A stretch of 5,801 bases of DNA from Gammaproteobacteria bacterium (GCA_018609925.1 JAHEOG010000039.1:1-5801); one strand, 5' to 3'; positions 1-5,124 are shown, counted from the first letter of the stretch. Program-made: numbers and translations. Notes: generated by a model from the sequence alone, not told the origin.

Positions 1-983
1 AGCCGGAGGTGGGGCGTGCCGTCCTCGTCGAAGCCCAACAGGGGGCGGTTCCAGCGCCAGATCGTGCCGTTGTGGAGCCGTAAGTGGCCTAAGGGCTCGT
101 CGTGCTCGTCCAGCTCCACCGGCAACAGCGGAGGATAGTGCTGCAGGTTCTCCTCGAACAGCTCCAGGAGGGAAGCCCGAACGTAGCCCGTACCGAAGGT
201 CACTCGCTGGACCGGACCGAAGGCGGCCCCCCCGTATCCGCCCGCCGCAACGGATTGCTCGAACAGCGGGATGCGACTCTCCCGCCACAGCCGCCGCCCG
301 AACAGGAACGGGGAATTGGCGGAAACGCCGACCAGCGGTCCCGAAAGGACCACGGCAGCGTTGTAGTAGCGAGCCGCCTTGCTCTCGGGGATCTGCAGGT
401 GGATCTGGAAAGAGGTGGTCGCCGCCTCCAGCATGACATCCCGGTGTTCGGTGTGCAGGAACTCCGCCCCCTGGATGTCCAGCTTCAGTGGCCGGCCCCG
501 TCGCAGGCGAATGACCTGATCGTTTAGGGCACGGTAACGGGCCATGCCCGACATGGCCTCCAGTCCCAGCATGTCATCGGTCAGGGTGGGCAGGATCCCG
601 ATCATCACCGGTGCCGCCCCTACCTCGTCCGCCCGGGTCCGGCAAAGCTCCCAGTTCGTGGCCAGCTCATCCCGCATCCCGGACAGGGCACTCCCGGTCA
701 CCTGGCGGGGCGGGGCGTTGAGCTCGAAATTGAACTGGGCAAGCTCGGCCGATACCGTGCCTTCGGGCATTCGGGCCATGAAGGCCTCATTGACCGGGAC
801 CGGGCGATTGTCCCGGGGGTCCACCAGCCAGGCCTCCAGCTCGTATCCCCCGACGCCTTGGCGGCGAGACAGCCGGTCCTCGTTGAAGTATCCCCTCAGG
901 GCCTCGGTTTCGGCCCGGAGCCTTTCCGCAAAGCGCTCAAAGTCTTCCTCGGTAAACGCGCCGCGCTCGATCTCCCGGCCCAT
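1..983 (-). CDS. GCS2-family glutamate-cysteine ligase-like protein (3' end beyond window)
   Basis: The reading frame is open from an ATG at 983-981 to the left edge, giving the first 327 residues; the C-terminus lies outside the window. An SD sequence AAGGGAG at 995-989, five bases before the ATG, decides the start. Residues 46-56 read GGYELEAWLVD and residues 83-92 read QFNFELNAPP, matching the glutamate/metal-binding segments of the GCS2 family (PF04107, ATP-dependent carboxylate-amine ligases of the glutamine synthetase fold). Further family-like segments are SFQIHLQIPE at 191-200 and HNGTIWRWNRPL at 304-315. The family ligates an amine, classically cysteine, to the gamma-carboxyl of glutamate in the cytosol, the first step of glutathione-type thiol synthesis. 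The N-terminus before ELE is longer than in E. coli YbdK, so this belongs to a larger subgroup. The substrate is not proven; another amine acceptor is possible. The gene is transcribed divergently from the gene starting at 1160. Confidence 0.82.
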   Translation of the reverse strand, partial: MGREIERGAFTEEDFERFAERLRAETEALRGYFNEDRLSRRQGVGGYELEAWLVDPRDNRPVPVNEAFMARMPEGTVSAELAQFNFELNAPPRQVTGSALSGMRDELATNWELCRTRADEVGAAPVMIGILPTLTDDMLGLEAMSGMARYRALNDQVIRLRRGRPLKLDIQGAEFLHTEHRDVMLEAATTSFQIHLQIPESKAARYYNAAVVLSGPLVGVSANSPFLFGRRLWRESRIPLFEQSVAAGGYGGAAFGPVQRVTFGTGYVRASLLELFEENLQHYPPLLPVELDEHDEPLGHLRLHNGTIWRWNRPLLGFDEDGTPHLR

Positions 984-1159
984 TGGCGCTCCCTTCGCAG
1001 CCCGCGGTCCCCCGGCTTGCCTGACCGCCCAGGAGGGACTTTCCAGTTCCCCAACTTCGCCACTTGGCGCTTCCCTTTGACGAGGAAGGGCGTACCTTGT
1101 GGTCTAAGGCGTAGGGGATTCGTACCCCCTTCTTCCAGCTCGCTAGAGGAGGCAGGATC
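984..1159. promoter_or_regulatory. divergent intergenic region with start signals of both flanking genes
   Basis: These 176 bases separate two divergently oriented genes and should hold both promoters. On the minus strand the SD of the ligase gene lies at 995-989. On the plus strand the SD of the 131-residue gene is AGAGGAGG at 1145-1152. A possible plus-strand -35 is TTGACG at 1077-1082, but the best -10 matches near 1101-1107 (GGTCTAA) are poor. Near-identical blocks AGGGCGTA (1087-1094) and AAGGCGTA (1106-1113) repeat at 19-base spacing, and CGTACC occurs at 1091-1096 and again at 1121-1126. AGGGG (1113-1117) can pair with CCCCT (1126-1130). These could be operator half-sites, but this is only suggestive. 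Confidence 0.4.
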
Positions 1160-1555
1160 ATGTACGAGGTCCGTGCCATCCGCGCCCTCTACCCGCATCC
1201 GATCCCCGCCCGGTGCCTCCGGATAACCGAGCGCGGTTACTACGTTGGGGGGGCCATCCAGTGCTACGTGGAGGGCCACGAAGTCCCCCCAGGGGGCGCC
1301 TTCCCCAGCCCCCACACCCTGAGCGCCGTGCTGCGGCGGGCCAACCCCCGTCTGGGTCGATTCGAGGCGCGAAGCCTCGCTGGGCAGATCACCTCGTCCA
1401 ATGATACCGGGCATTTCGATCGCGCCTGGGAACGAGCCGAGGAGGCCCTGACCTGCCATTGGCCCGGTCCGACGGTGGGCACGGTCCTCCCCGTTTCGGA
1501 CACTGGCCAGGGCCCCTGTACTTCCTCGCTGAAGCACTTCGTGGGAGCACTCTAG
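1160..1555 (+). CDS. hypothetical protein, 131 aa, unrecognised
   Basis: I do not recognise this protein. The case for a real gene is an exceptionally good SD, AGAGGAGG at 1145-1152, seven bases before the ATG. Codons mostly end in G or C like those of the neighbouring genes, and the TAG stop at 1553-1555 is followed by a gene-free gap. The product has no signal peptide, no membrane segment and no obvious catalytic motif, so it is probably cytoplasmic. It has an aromatic and basic N-terminal half (for example RITERGYYVGG at 21-31), a helix-prone segment FDRAWERAEEAL at 86-97, and cysteines at 19, 35, 99 and 120. The Pro/Gly-rich ends of its segments suggest a small compact fold. A longer open frame lies antisense across it, but that frame has no convincing SD and lacks any recognisable domain. 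The gene stands alone, divergent from the GCS2 gene. Function unknown. Confidence 0.62.
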   Translation: MYEVRAIRALYPHPIPARCLRITERGYYVGGAIQCYVEGHEVPPGGAFPSPHTLSAVLRRANPRLGRFEARSLAGQITSSNDTGHFDRAWERAEEALTCHWPGPTVGTVLPVSDTGQGPCTSSLKHFVGAL

Positions 1556-1572
1556 CGGGCCCCAGCCCCGCT
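1554..1572 (+). terminator. short hairpin at the stop of the 131-aa gene
   Basis: AGCGGG (1554-1559) can pair with CCCGCT (1567-1572) across a 7-base loop. The stem begins in the TAG stop codon. No T tract follows (the next bases are TGCCGAAA), so it is not a classical intrinsic terminator. It could protect the 3' end of the message or be chance in GC-rich DNA. Confidence 0.22.
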
Positions 1573-1852
1573 TGCCGAAAGGACAGAGGGCGGCGGAGTG
1601 TCGGCGGGGAAAGCCTGGCCGGGCATTGCGCCGGTAAGGGGAGCCCAGAACCGCCCAGGCGGGGGGCACCGAGGATGGATGGCGAAATGGCCGGATTCGC
1701 CGCTACCCAGCAGCAGGGATGCCAGAAAAATGGGCCTAGCCCCGCCCGGACAGCGGCCTGGCAATGGCCGAGGCCCTCAGGTGGGCTTTAGGCCCGTCCA
1801 ACATTGCCATTTGGCTCGCCAGCATGACCGCTTCGGGCTCCGGCTCCAGGGG

Positions 1853-1891
1853 GGCTTGCCGGCGCTTCTGAGGCAACGTTGCGCGCAAGCC
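1853..1891. repeat. nested inverted repeats with alternating TTGC and GCAA blocks
   Basis: GGCTTGC (1853-1859) is matched by its inverse GCAAGCC (1885-1891). Inside lie two overlapping perfect 10-base palindromes, GCAACGTTGC (1873-1882) and TTGCGCGCAA (1879-1888). The short blocks therefore alternate TTGC 1856-1859, GCAA 1873-1876, TTGC 1879-1882, GCAA 1885-1888 and can pair in more than one way. The outer stem is followed by CGTTTTC (1894-1900), so on the plus strand a weak terminator is one reading; an RNA 3' end or a protein-binding palindrome are others. Confidence 0.4.
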
Positions 1892-1896
1892 TCCGT

Positions 1897-1925
1897 TTTC
1901 AAGGGATTTACTACAGCCTTATGAG
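1897..1925 (+). promoter_or_regulatory. weak candidate promoter upstream of the DUF2845-like gene
   Basis: TATGAG (1920-1925) resembles a -10 hexamer. Seventeen bases upstream, TTTCAA (1897-1902) is a poor -35, with 3 of 6 consensus matches. It lies in the A+T-richer stretch of the gap, which makes a promoter here plausible, but the start site would leave a leader of about 160 bases before 2096. Other positions in 1970-2020 are about as likely. Confidence 0.2.
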
Positions 1926-2095
1926 ATAGAAAGATTATTGGACTGACTCGGTCCGGCCCCCTTCCCCAGACCTTTCCCTTTTACCGTTTTTCGACTGTGA
2001 ATATCCCAGTTTAGCGGATCGCCCCGGCGCATTCCTCCCCGGTCCAACGGGTTCCAGCCAGGGCAAGCTTTCCCTGTGTAAGCACGGAGGTGGGT

Positions 2096-2401
2096 ATGGG
2101 CCAAATAACGGGAAGAACCGGCAGGAGGCTCCTGGTCACAGCCCTGGCCTTGATAGTCACAGCCCCCGCGGCAGGGGATACGGTCCGCATGGGGAACCAA
2201 GTCCTGAAGCGCGGCGACTCCAAGATGGAGCTGTTGGACGTTGCCGGGGAGCCCGATTCGCGGCAAGGCCTCGAAACCCGATACGGGGGCCACTCGGGGG
2301 AGCGCTGGTACTACAGGCTCGAGCACAACTACCCGCCCAAGATCGTCACCTTCACCATTCGAGACGGACGCATAGTAGAAATCGAGGAGGATCTCCTCTA
2401 A
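2096..2401 (+). CDS. small exported DUF2845-like protein (101 aa)
   Basis: The ATG at 2096 is chosen because GGAGG (2086-2090) sits five bases upstream; a GTG at 2090 in the same frame overlaps that SD and is less likely. Residues 5-27 form a signal peptide: GRTGRR, then the hydrophobic LLVTALALIVTAPAA, with cleavage near residues 25-27. The mature part starts DTVRMGNQ and continues with a GDS...GEPDS motif (40-55), an aromatic ERWYY strand (69-73), then ITF/DGR-type strands (VTFTIRDGRIVEIE at 84-97). This order is that of DUF2845 (PF11006), small periplasmic proteins that resemble the SmpA/OmlA (BamE-like) alpha/beta fold. No function is established for the family. There is no lipobox cysteine, so it is probably soluble in the periplasm. 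Family members I recall have cysteine where this one has Met32 and Ala50. It is followed by a structured spacer and then by the methyltransferase gene on the same strand. Confidence 0.75.
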   Translation: MGQITGRTGRRLLVTALALIVTAPAAGDTVRMGNQVLKRGDSKMELLDVAGEPDSRQGLETRYGGHSGERWYYRLEHNYPPKIVTFTIRDGRIVEIEEDLL

Positions 2402-2420
2402 GGGGGCGCTCGGCGATCCA

Positions 2421-2448
2421 GGGGAAACTCCTTTCCCCCGAGGGGAAA
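2421..2448 (+). promoter_or_regulatory. three-arm alternating hairpin in the spacer before the THUMP methyltransferase
   Basis: GGGGAAA (2421-2427), TTTCCCC (2432-2438) and GGGGAAA (2442-2448) lie in a row. The middle arm can pair perfectly over 7 bp with either outer arm, with loops of 4 and 3 bases, so the two hairpins are mutually exclusive. This is the geometry of an attenuator or RNA switch, but no leader peptide or ligand core is recognised. It lies 20 bases after the stop of the gene ending at 2401. Confidence 0.4.
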
Positions 2449-2490
2449 CGGCCGGCAGCGACCTGGAAGGGCTCCCGGCCGGCCCCTTTC
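2442..2490 (+). terminator. candidate intrinsic terminator after the DUF2845-like gene
   Basis: CGGCCGG (2449-2455) pairs with CCGGCCG (2475-2481). The stem extends by GGGG (2442-2445) with CCCC (2483-2486) over a small AAA/G internal bulge. The right arm runs into TTTCCTTT (2487-2494), a broken T tract. The left arm shares the second GGGGAAA of the alternating hairpin, so folding of one element affects the other. It could end transcription from 2096 or regulate entry into the gene at 2532. Confidence 0.42.
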
Positions 2491-2531
2491 CTTTCCCTTC
2501 CGCCCCGGCCCATTCAGGGGAGGCCCCGTTC

Positions 2532-3632
2532 GTGAGCCAAGCGAGCAACAGGTCTGCGGAGCTGATTTGCACAACCAATCCCGGTTTGGAAGACCTCGCC
2601 TTCGAGGAACTCCAGCAGCGGTTGGACGAAGGCGGCCTTAAGGGCACCGCTTCGGAGCGACTGCCCGCCCGGATCAAGGGGCGTCTCCGGATCCGCTATC
2701 CCGGCCCCCTGAGCTCGCTCGTGCAGGCCGCCGGGACCCTGCGATCGGTCCATCACCTGCTCCGACCGGTGGAACAGTTCCTCCTCCCCACGGAGACCCC
2801 CTTGAGCACCGTCGGGGAGCGGCTGCTGGAGGCCCCTCTTCCCGAGATGGGTCCGAGCACCCCGTTCCGGGTCAGCAGCGAGCGTCGGGGCGAGCACCCC
2901 TTCGGCAGCCAGGACATCGAACGGGAGGCGGGGACCGCCTTGGTGGAGCGCTTCGGGGCCCCGGTGGACCTGACCGGTTATGCGGTGGAGGTCCGGGTGG
3001 ATGTGGTGGAGTCGCTGTGCGCGGTGACCGTCCAGCTCACCCGTAAGGCCTTGTCATACCGCCACGACCGCACCTATCGCCCCCGCGTCTCCCTAAAGCC
3101 CAACGTGGCCTACGCCTGCCTGCGGCTGGCCCGGCTCGGGCCCGGGACCGAGCGGCTCCTGGACCCCTTCTGCGGCTCCGGGACCATCCTGATGGAGGCC
3201 GCCGATCTCCTGCCCGGGACCGAGCTGTGGGGCTCCGATTGGAGCCAGCGGGCGGTGGCGGGGGCCCGGGCCAACCTGGAAGGGGCCGGCCTGGAAGGGG
3301 CCGGCCTGAAGGATCGCTTTCGCCTGCAGGCGGGCGATGCCCGAACCCTGGCCGAGCTCTATCCCCCGGCCTCCTGCGACGCCCTGGTGACCAATCCCCC
3401 GTACGGAGCCCGCCTCGGGCGCGATATCGCCTTTCCGCGCTTCTATCGGGATTTCCTGGAGCAGGCAACGGCGGTCCTGCGCCCGGGCGGACGGCTGGTG
3501 GTCCTGGTCCGCAAGCGCGGGGCCTTCAACGTAGCGGCACAGCGGACGCCGGGCCTGCGCATCCGCCATGTCCAGATCATCGAAACATCTCGCGTCTTCC
3601 CCGGGATCTTTGTGCTGCAGCGATCGGGATAG
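2532..3632 (+). CDS. THUMP-domain class I SAM-dependent RNA methyltransferase (UPF0020/Trm14-RlmL type)
   Basis: The start is GTG at 2532, eight bases after AGGGGAGG (2516-2523); no ATG is nearby. The 366-residue product has an N-terminal RNA-binding region of THUMP type (about 10-170; typical segment FRVSSERRGEHPFGS at 112-126), then KPNVAYACLRLA (189-200). A Rossmann-fold catalytic domain follows, with SAM motif I DPFCGSGT (211-218), the acidic SDW of motif II at 235-237, and catalytic motif IV NPPYG (288-292). This order is that of COG0116 (PF01170) enzymes, which methylate N2 of guanosine in RNA: archaeal/bacterial Trm14/TrmN on tRNA position 6, or the RlmL half of 23S m2G2445. Its length, close to the roughly 380 residues of Trm14 and about half of RlmLK, favours a stand-alone tRNA or rRNA m2G enzyme; the exact target cannot be read from the sequence. 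It is cytoplasmic. A tandem 5-residue duplication sits at about 249-258. It converges on the m5C methyltransferase pair. Confidence 0.85.
   Translation: MSQASNRSAELICTTNPGLEDLAFEELQQRLDEGGLKGTASERLPARIKGRLRIRYPGPLSSLVQAAGTLRSVHHLLRPVEQFLLPTETPLSTVGERLLEAPLPEMGPSTPFRVSSERRGEHPFGSQDIEREAGTALVERFGAPVDLTGYAVEVRVDVVESLCAVTVQLTRKALSYRHDRTYRPRVSLKPNVAYACLRLARLGPGTERLLDPFCGSGTILMEAADLLPGTELWGSDWSQRAVAGARANLEGAGLEGAGLKDRFRLQAGDARTLAELYPPASCDALVTNPPYGARLGRDIAFPRFYRDFLEQATAVLRPGGRLVVLVRKRGAFNVAAQRTPGLRIRHVQIIETSRVFPGIFVLQRSG
3276..3305 (+). repeat. 15-base tandem duplication inside the THUMP methyltransferase
   Basis: CTGGAAGGGGCCGGC occurs twice in perfect tandem (3276-3290, 3291-3305), and the following bases CTGAAGG resemble the start of a third copy. 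It keeps the frame and encodes LEGAG-LEGAG-LK, extending the helix that follows the SAM-binding acidic loop. The perfect identity points to recent slippage. Confidence 0.85.
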
Positions 3633-3635
3633 GCA

Positions 3636-3664
3636 CCCCACGTGCGTGTCCCAACGGAGTGGGG
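3636..3664. terminator. weak hairpin in the 33-base convergent gap
   Basis: CCCCAC (3636-3641) pairs with GTGGGG (3659-3664) across a 17-base loop, between the stop of the plus-strand methyltransferase and the stop of the minus-strand gene. There is no T tract on either strand. Its position suits a bidirectional 3'-end structure, but the stem is only 6 bp. Confidence 0.3.
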
Positions 3665-3665
3665 A

Positions 3666-4172
3666 TCACCCGGAATCCGGGGAAAGCTCCGAAAGCTCGG
3701 CGGGGGGCAGGAGCTGAGCCGCCCACCCCTTGGGGGTCTCCAACAGCAGCCGCCCCTTGCGGACCCAGCCACGCCCGAGGGGACTCACCGACGAGCGGAT
3801 GACATAGGGCCCGCCCTTGGCCTCCAGGGCTTCCGCCTCGATCTGGTGGTCGTACATCAGCCCCAGTGCGGTTTCCCAGTCCACATCGAAGACGTTGCGC
3901 GTGGCCCGGTCCCCGAAGCGCCTGAGGAAGGCGTTGGTGGGAAAGCCCCGGGGAAGGGGCTGGCGCATCACCGGCAGGCCGGCCCACTCGACCTTTAGGT
4001 CCGCGGGGGGCTCCACCGGCTCGGGCAGGATCCAGACGGTTTTTCCCCGGCCCCGCTGCCAAAGCCGGTAGCCCTGGAAGGCGGAGCGCGCCATACCGAA
4101 GCGCCCCTCGAGATAGTCCCAGACCGCCTCCGCGTCGGAGTAGGGCTCAAAGACGGCGAAGGCGGGCGACAA
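3666..4172 (-). CDS. PUA-like RsmF C-terminal-type protein (partner of the m5C methyltransferase)
   Basis: The 168-residue product has the features of the RNA-binding C-terminal part of RsmF-type methyltransferases (Methyltranf_PUA, PF13636; stand-alone versions in COG3270). The first segment is VWDYLEGRFGM (17-27), followed by an aromatic GYRLWQRGRGKTVWILP (34-50). A middle segment is GLPVMRQPLPRGF (65-77). The PUA-like end contains YVIRSSVSPLGRGW (123-136) and GRLLLETPKGW (140-150), close to the LG-G...KGRL...PKGW pattern of that family. The likely role is to bind and position the RNA substrate for the enzyme encoded immediately upstream. The start is a TTG at 4172-4170, chosen because GGGAGGG (4183-4177) lies 4 bases before it. 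This start is inside the end of the methyltransferase gene (26-base overlap), so translational coupling is likely. An earlier in-frame ATG exists but would extend far into the methyltransferase frame. There is no catalytic motif of its own. Confidence 0.72.
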   Translation of the reverse strand: MSPAFAVFEPYSDAEAVWDYLEGRFGMARSAFQGYRLWQRGRGKTVWILPEPVEPPADLKVEWAGLPVMRQPLPRGFPTNAFLRRFGDRATRNVFDVDWETALGLMYDHQIEAEALEAKGGPYVIRSSVSPLGRGWVRKGRLLLETPKGWAAQLLPPAELSELSPDSG

Positions 4173-5100
4173 AGAACCCTCCCGTGTCGTTGTGGTGCGG
4201 CCAGAAGCGGATGGCGTTGGTGACATCGGGCCGGAAACGCTGATCCCCCCATTCCGGCACACCGCCGGCGACGGTGATCCCCTCGGGGAGCTCGATGGGC
4301 TCAATGGCCGCCTTTTCCGGGTAGACCCCGTCCAGGACCCCCTCGTTCTCCTCCGGGGCGTAGGTACAGGTGGCGTACACGACGAGCCCGCCCGGGCGCA
4401 CGAGCTCCACTGCCCGGCGGAGCAGGCCCTTCTGGATGGCCTGCATCTTGGCGTGGTCGTTGTGCCGGTACTGGGCCCGGTTGCCGCCCTCCGACTTGCG
4501 GGTGGTGCCCTCCCCGGTGCAGGGGGCATCCACCAGCACCCGATCGAAGCGGGCCGTACCGGGGAGCTGGGCCCCGTCCCCGTGGCAGGCCAGGACCGAG
4601 GTCAGCCCCATGCGGGCCACGATGTCCTGGATCCCCTGGAGCCGAGGCCACTTCTTGTCATTGGCCAGCACCGAGCCACCGTCTCCCATGGCGACGACGA
4701 TCCGCGCCGTCTTGCTCCCCGGGGCCGCGCACAGGTCCAGCACCGCCTCTCCGGGACGGGGATCGAGGATCCGGACGGGCCACAGGCTGACCTCCTCCTG
4801 GGTATGGATCAGGCCCAAGGCGAACTCCGGCCACTTCCCGGCCCGGCCCGCCCCGGGCGGGATCCGCCAGGCGCCGTCGAGGTACGGCAGCCTCCGAGCC
4901 TGCGGACAGCGCCGGGCCAGGATCTCCGCCACCCGATCCTCTCCCGTGCGCACCGAGTTGGCCCAGACCACCTTGGGAAGGGGCGCGGCGGCGGCCTCCA
5001 GGAAGGCGGCCAGGTCATCGACGAGGCATTGGTAGCGGCGTAGGTGCTCCACGACAGGCTCCGGGGGTGCGGGAGGGCCCGATACGCTAGCCGATCCCAT
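4147..5100 (-). CDS. RsmB/NOP-family m5C RNA methyltransferase (RsmF-like catalytic part)
   Basis: From the ATG at 5100-5098 the protein has 317 residues. It carries the motifs of SAM-dependent RNA cytosine-C5 methyltransferases (NOL1/NOP2/Sun, COG0144). WANSVR (46-51) matches the RxN-type motif X region. DLCAAPGSKT (122-131) is motif I, the acidic NDK at 147-149 binds SAM ribose, DAPCTGEG (191-198) is motif IV with the product-release Cys194, and ATCTYAPEENE (243-253) is motif VI with the nucleophile Cys245. The end WPHHNDTGGFFVARLRR is the usual terminus of the catalytic domain. In E. coli RsmF (about 480 residues; 16S m5C1407) the chain continues into a PUA-like part; here it stops and that part follows as the next, overlapping gene. 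The RNA target is not known. The start is uncertain: TTG 5112-5110 lacks an SD, and GTG 5052-5050 has GGAG six bases upstream and would also retain the conserved region. The RND gene ends 46 bases upstream on the same strand. Confidence 0.85.
   Translation of the reverse strand: MGSASVSGPPAPPEPVVEHLRRYQCLVDDLAAFLEAAAAPLPKVVWANSVRTGEDRVAEILARRCPQARRLPYLDGAWRIPPGAGRAGKWPEFALGLIHTQEEVSLWPVRILDPRPGEAVLDLCAAPGSKTARIVVAMGDGGSVLANDKKWPRLQGIQDIVARMGLTSVLACHGDGAQLPGTARFDRVLVDAPCTGEGTTRKSEGGNRAQYRHNDHAKMQAIQKGLLRRAVELVRPGGLVVYATCTYAPEENEGVLDGVYPEKAAIEPIELPEGITVAGGVPEWGDQRFRPDVTNAIRFWPHHNDTGGFFVARLRRL
4177..4183 (-). promoter_or_regulatory. internal ribosome binding site for the PUA-like gene
   Basis: GGGAGGG on the minus strand lies 4 bases before a TTG codon. 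It is embedded in the Gly-Gly codons of the methyltransferase's conserved DTGGFF end. It decides the TTG start of the downstream gene and implies that both proteins come from one message. Confidence 0.55.
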
Positions 5101-5124
5101 CCGCTGGGCCAACCGAGGGTATTA

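Larger units (their letters stand above)
1556..2095. other. 540-base region without a convincing gene
   Basis: Short open frames exist on both strands, but none combines a good SD, neighbour-like codon use and a recognisable product. Several structures are visible. GGCGAA (1681-1686) pairs with TTCGCC (1696-1701). There is a GGGC/GCCC hairpin at about 1783-1797, and a nested inverted-repeat cluster at 1853-1891. From about 1894 to 2015 the DNA becomes clearly richer in A and T than anything else in the window, as expected for a promoter region of the gene at 2096. CAGGG (2059-2063) pairs with CCCTG (2072-2076) just upstream of that gene's SD. No tRNA, RNase P, 6S or riboswitch core was recognised. 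It may hold a small RNA, a decayed gene or only upstream regulatory DNA. Confidence 0.45.

Noticed and set aside
544..1080. Plus-strand frames antisense to the GCS2 gene
   Set aside because: Their peptides are Ser/Arg/Pro-rich with no domain, while the minus-strand frame carries clear GCS2 motifs.
1064..1081. Sigma-54 type promoter (TTGGCGC...TTTGA)
   Set aside because: The base pair required at -12 is TG rather than GC at the correct 10-base spacing from GG.
896..1669. Long minus-strand open frame (257 codons) over the divergent region and the 131-aa gene
   Set aside because: It has no good SD or recognisable domain and overlaps the well-supported ligase start and the plus-strand gene with the excellent SD. 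GC-rich DNA produces such antisense frames readily.
1555..1780. Possible RNase P, glycine or cobalamin riboswitch in the structured gap
   Set aside because: GAAAGG- and GGTAAGGGGAG-like pieces are present, but none of the conserved cores could be completed in order.
1853..1900. Integron attC or other recombination site at the palindrome cluster
   Set aside because: The GTT and AAC cores do not fit the RYYYAAC/GTTRRRY consensus and no integrase gene is in the window.
1598..1924. Plus-strand 108-codon frame in the intergenic region
   Set aside because: It starts at a GTG with a poor SD, is rich in Gly, Pro, Arg and Gln, and matches nothing recognisable; it is kept only as part of the non-coding block finding.
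3666..4529. Longer 287-codon version of the PUA-like gene
   Set aside because: The upstream portion is Ser/Arg/Pro-rich and antisense-like, and it runs across the core motifs of the methyltransferase in another frame; the TTG start with a good SD is preferred.
4192..5043. Plus-strand 283-codon frame opposite the m5C methyltransferase
   Set aside because: It is a codon-bias shadow; all catalytic motifs are on the minus strand.
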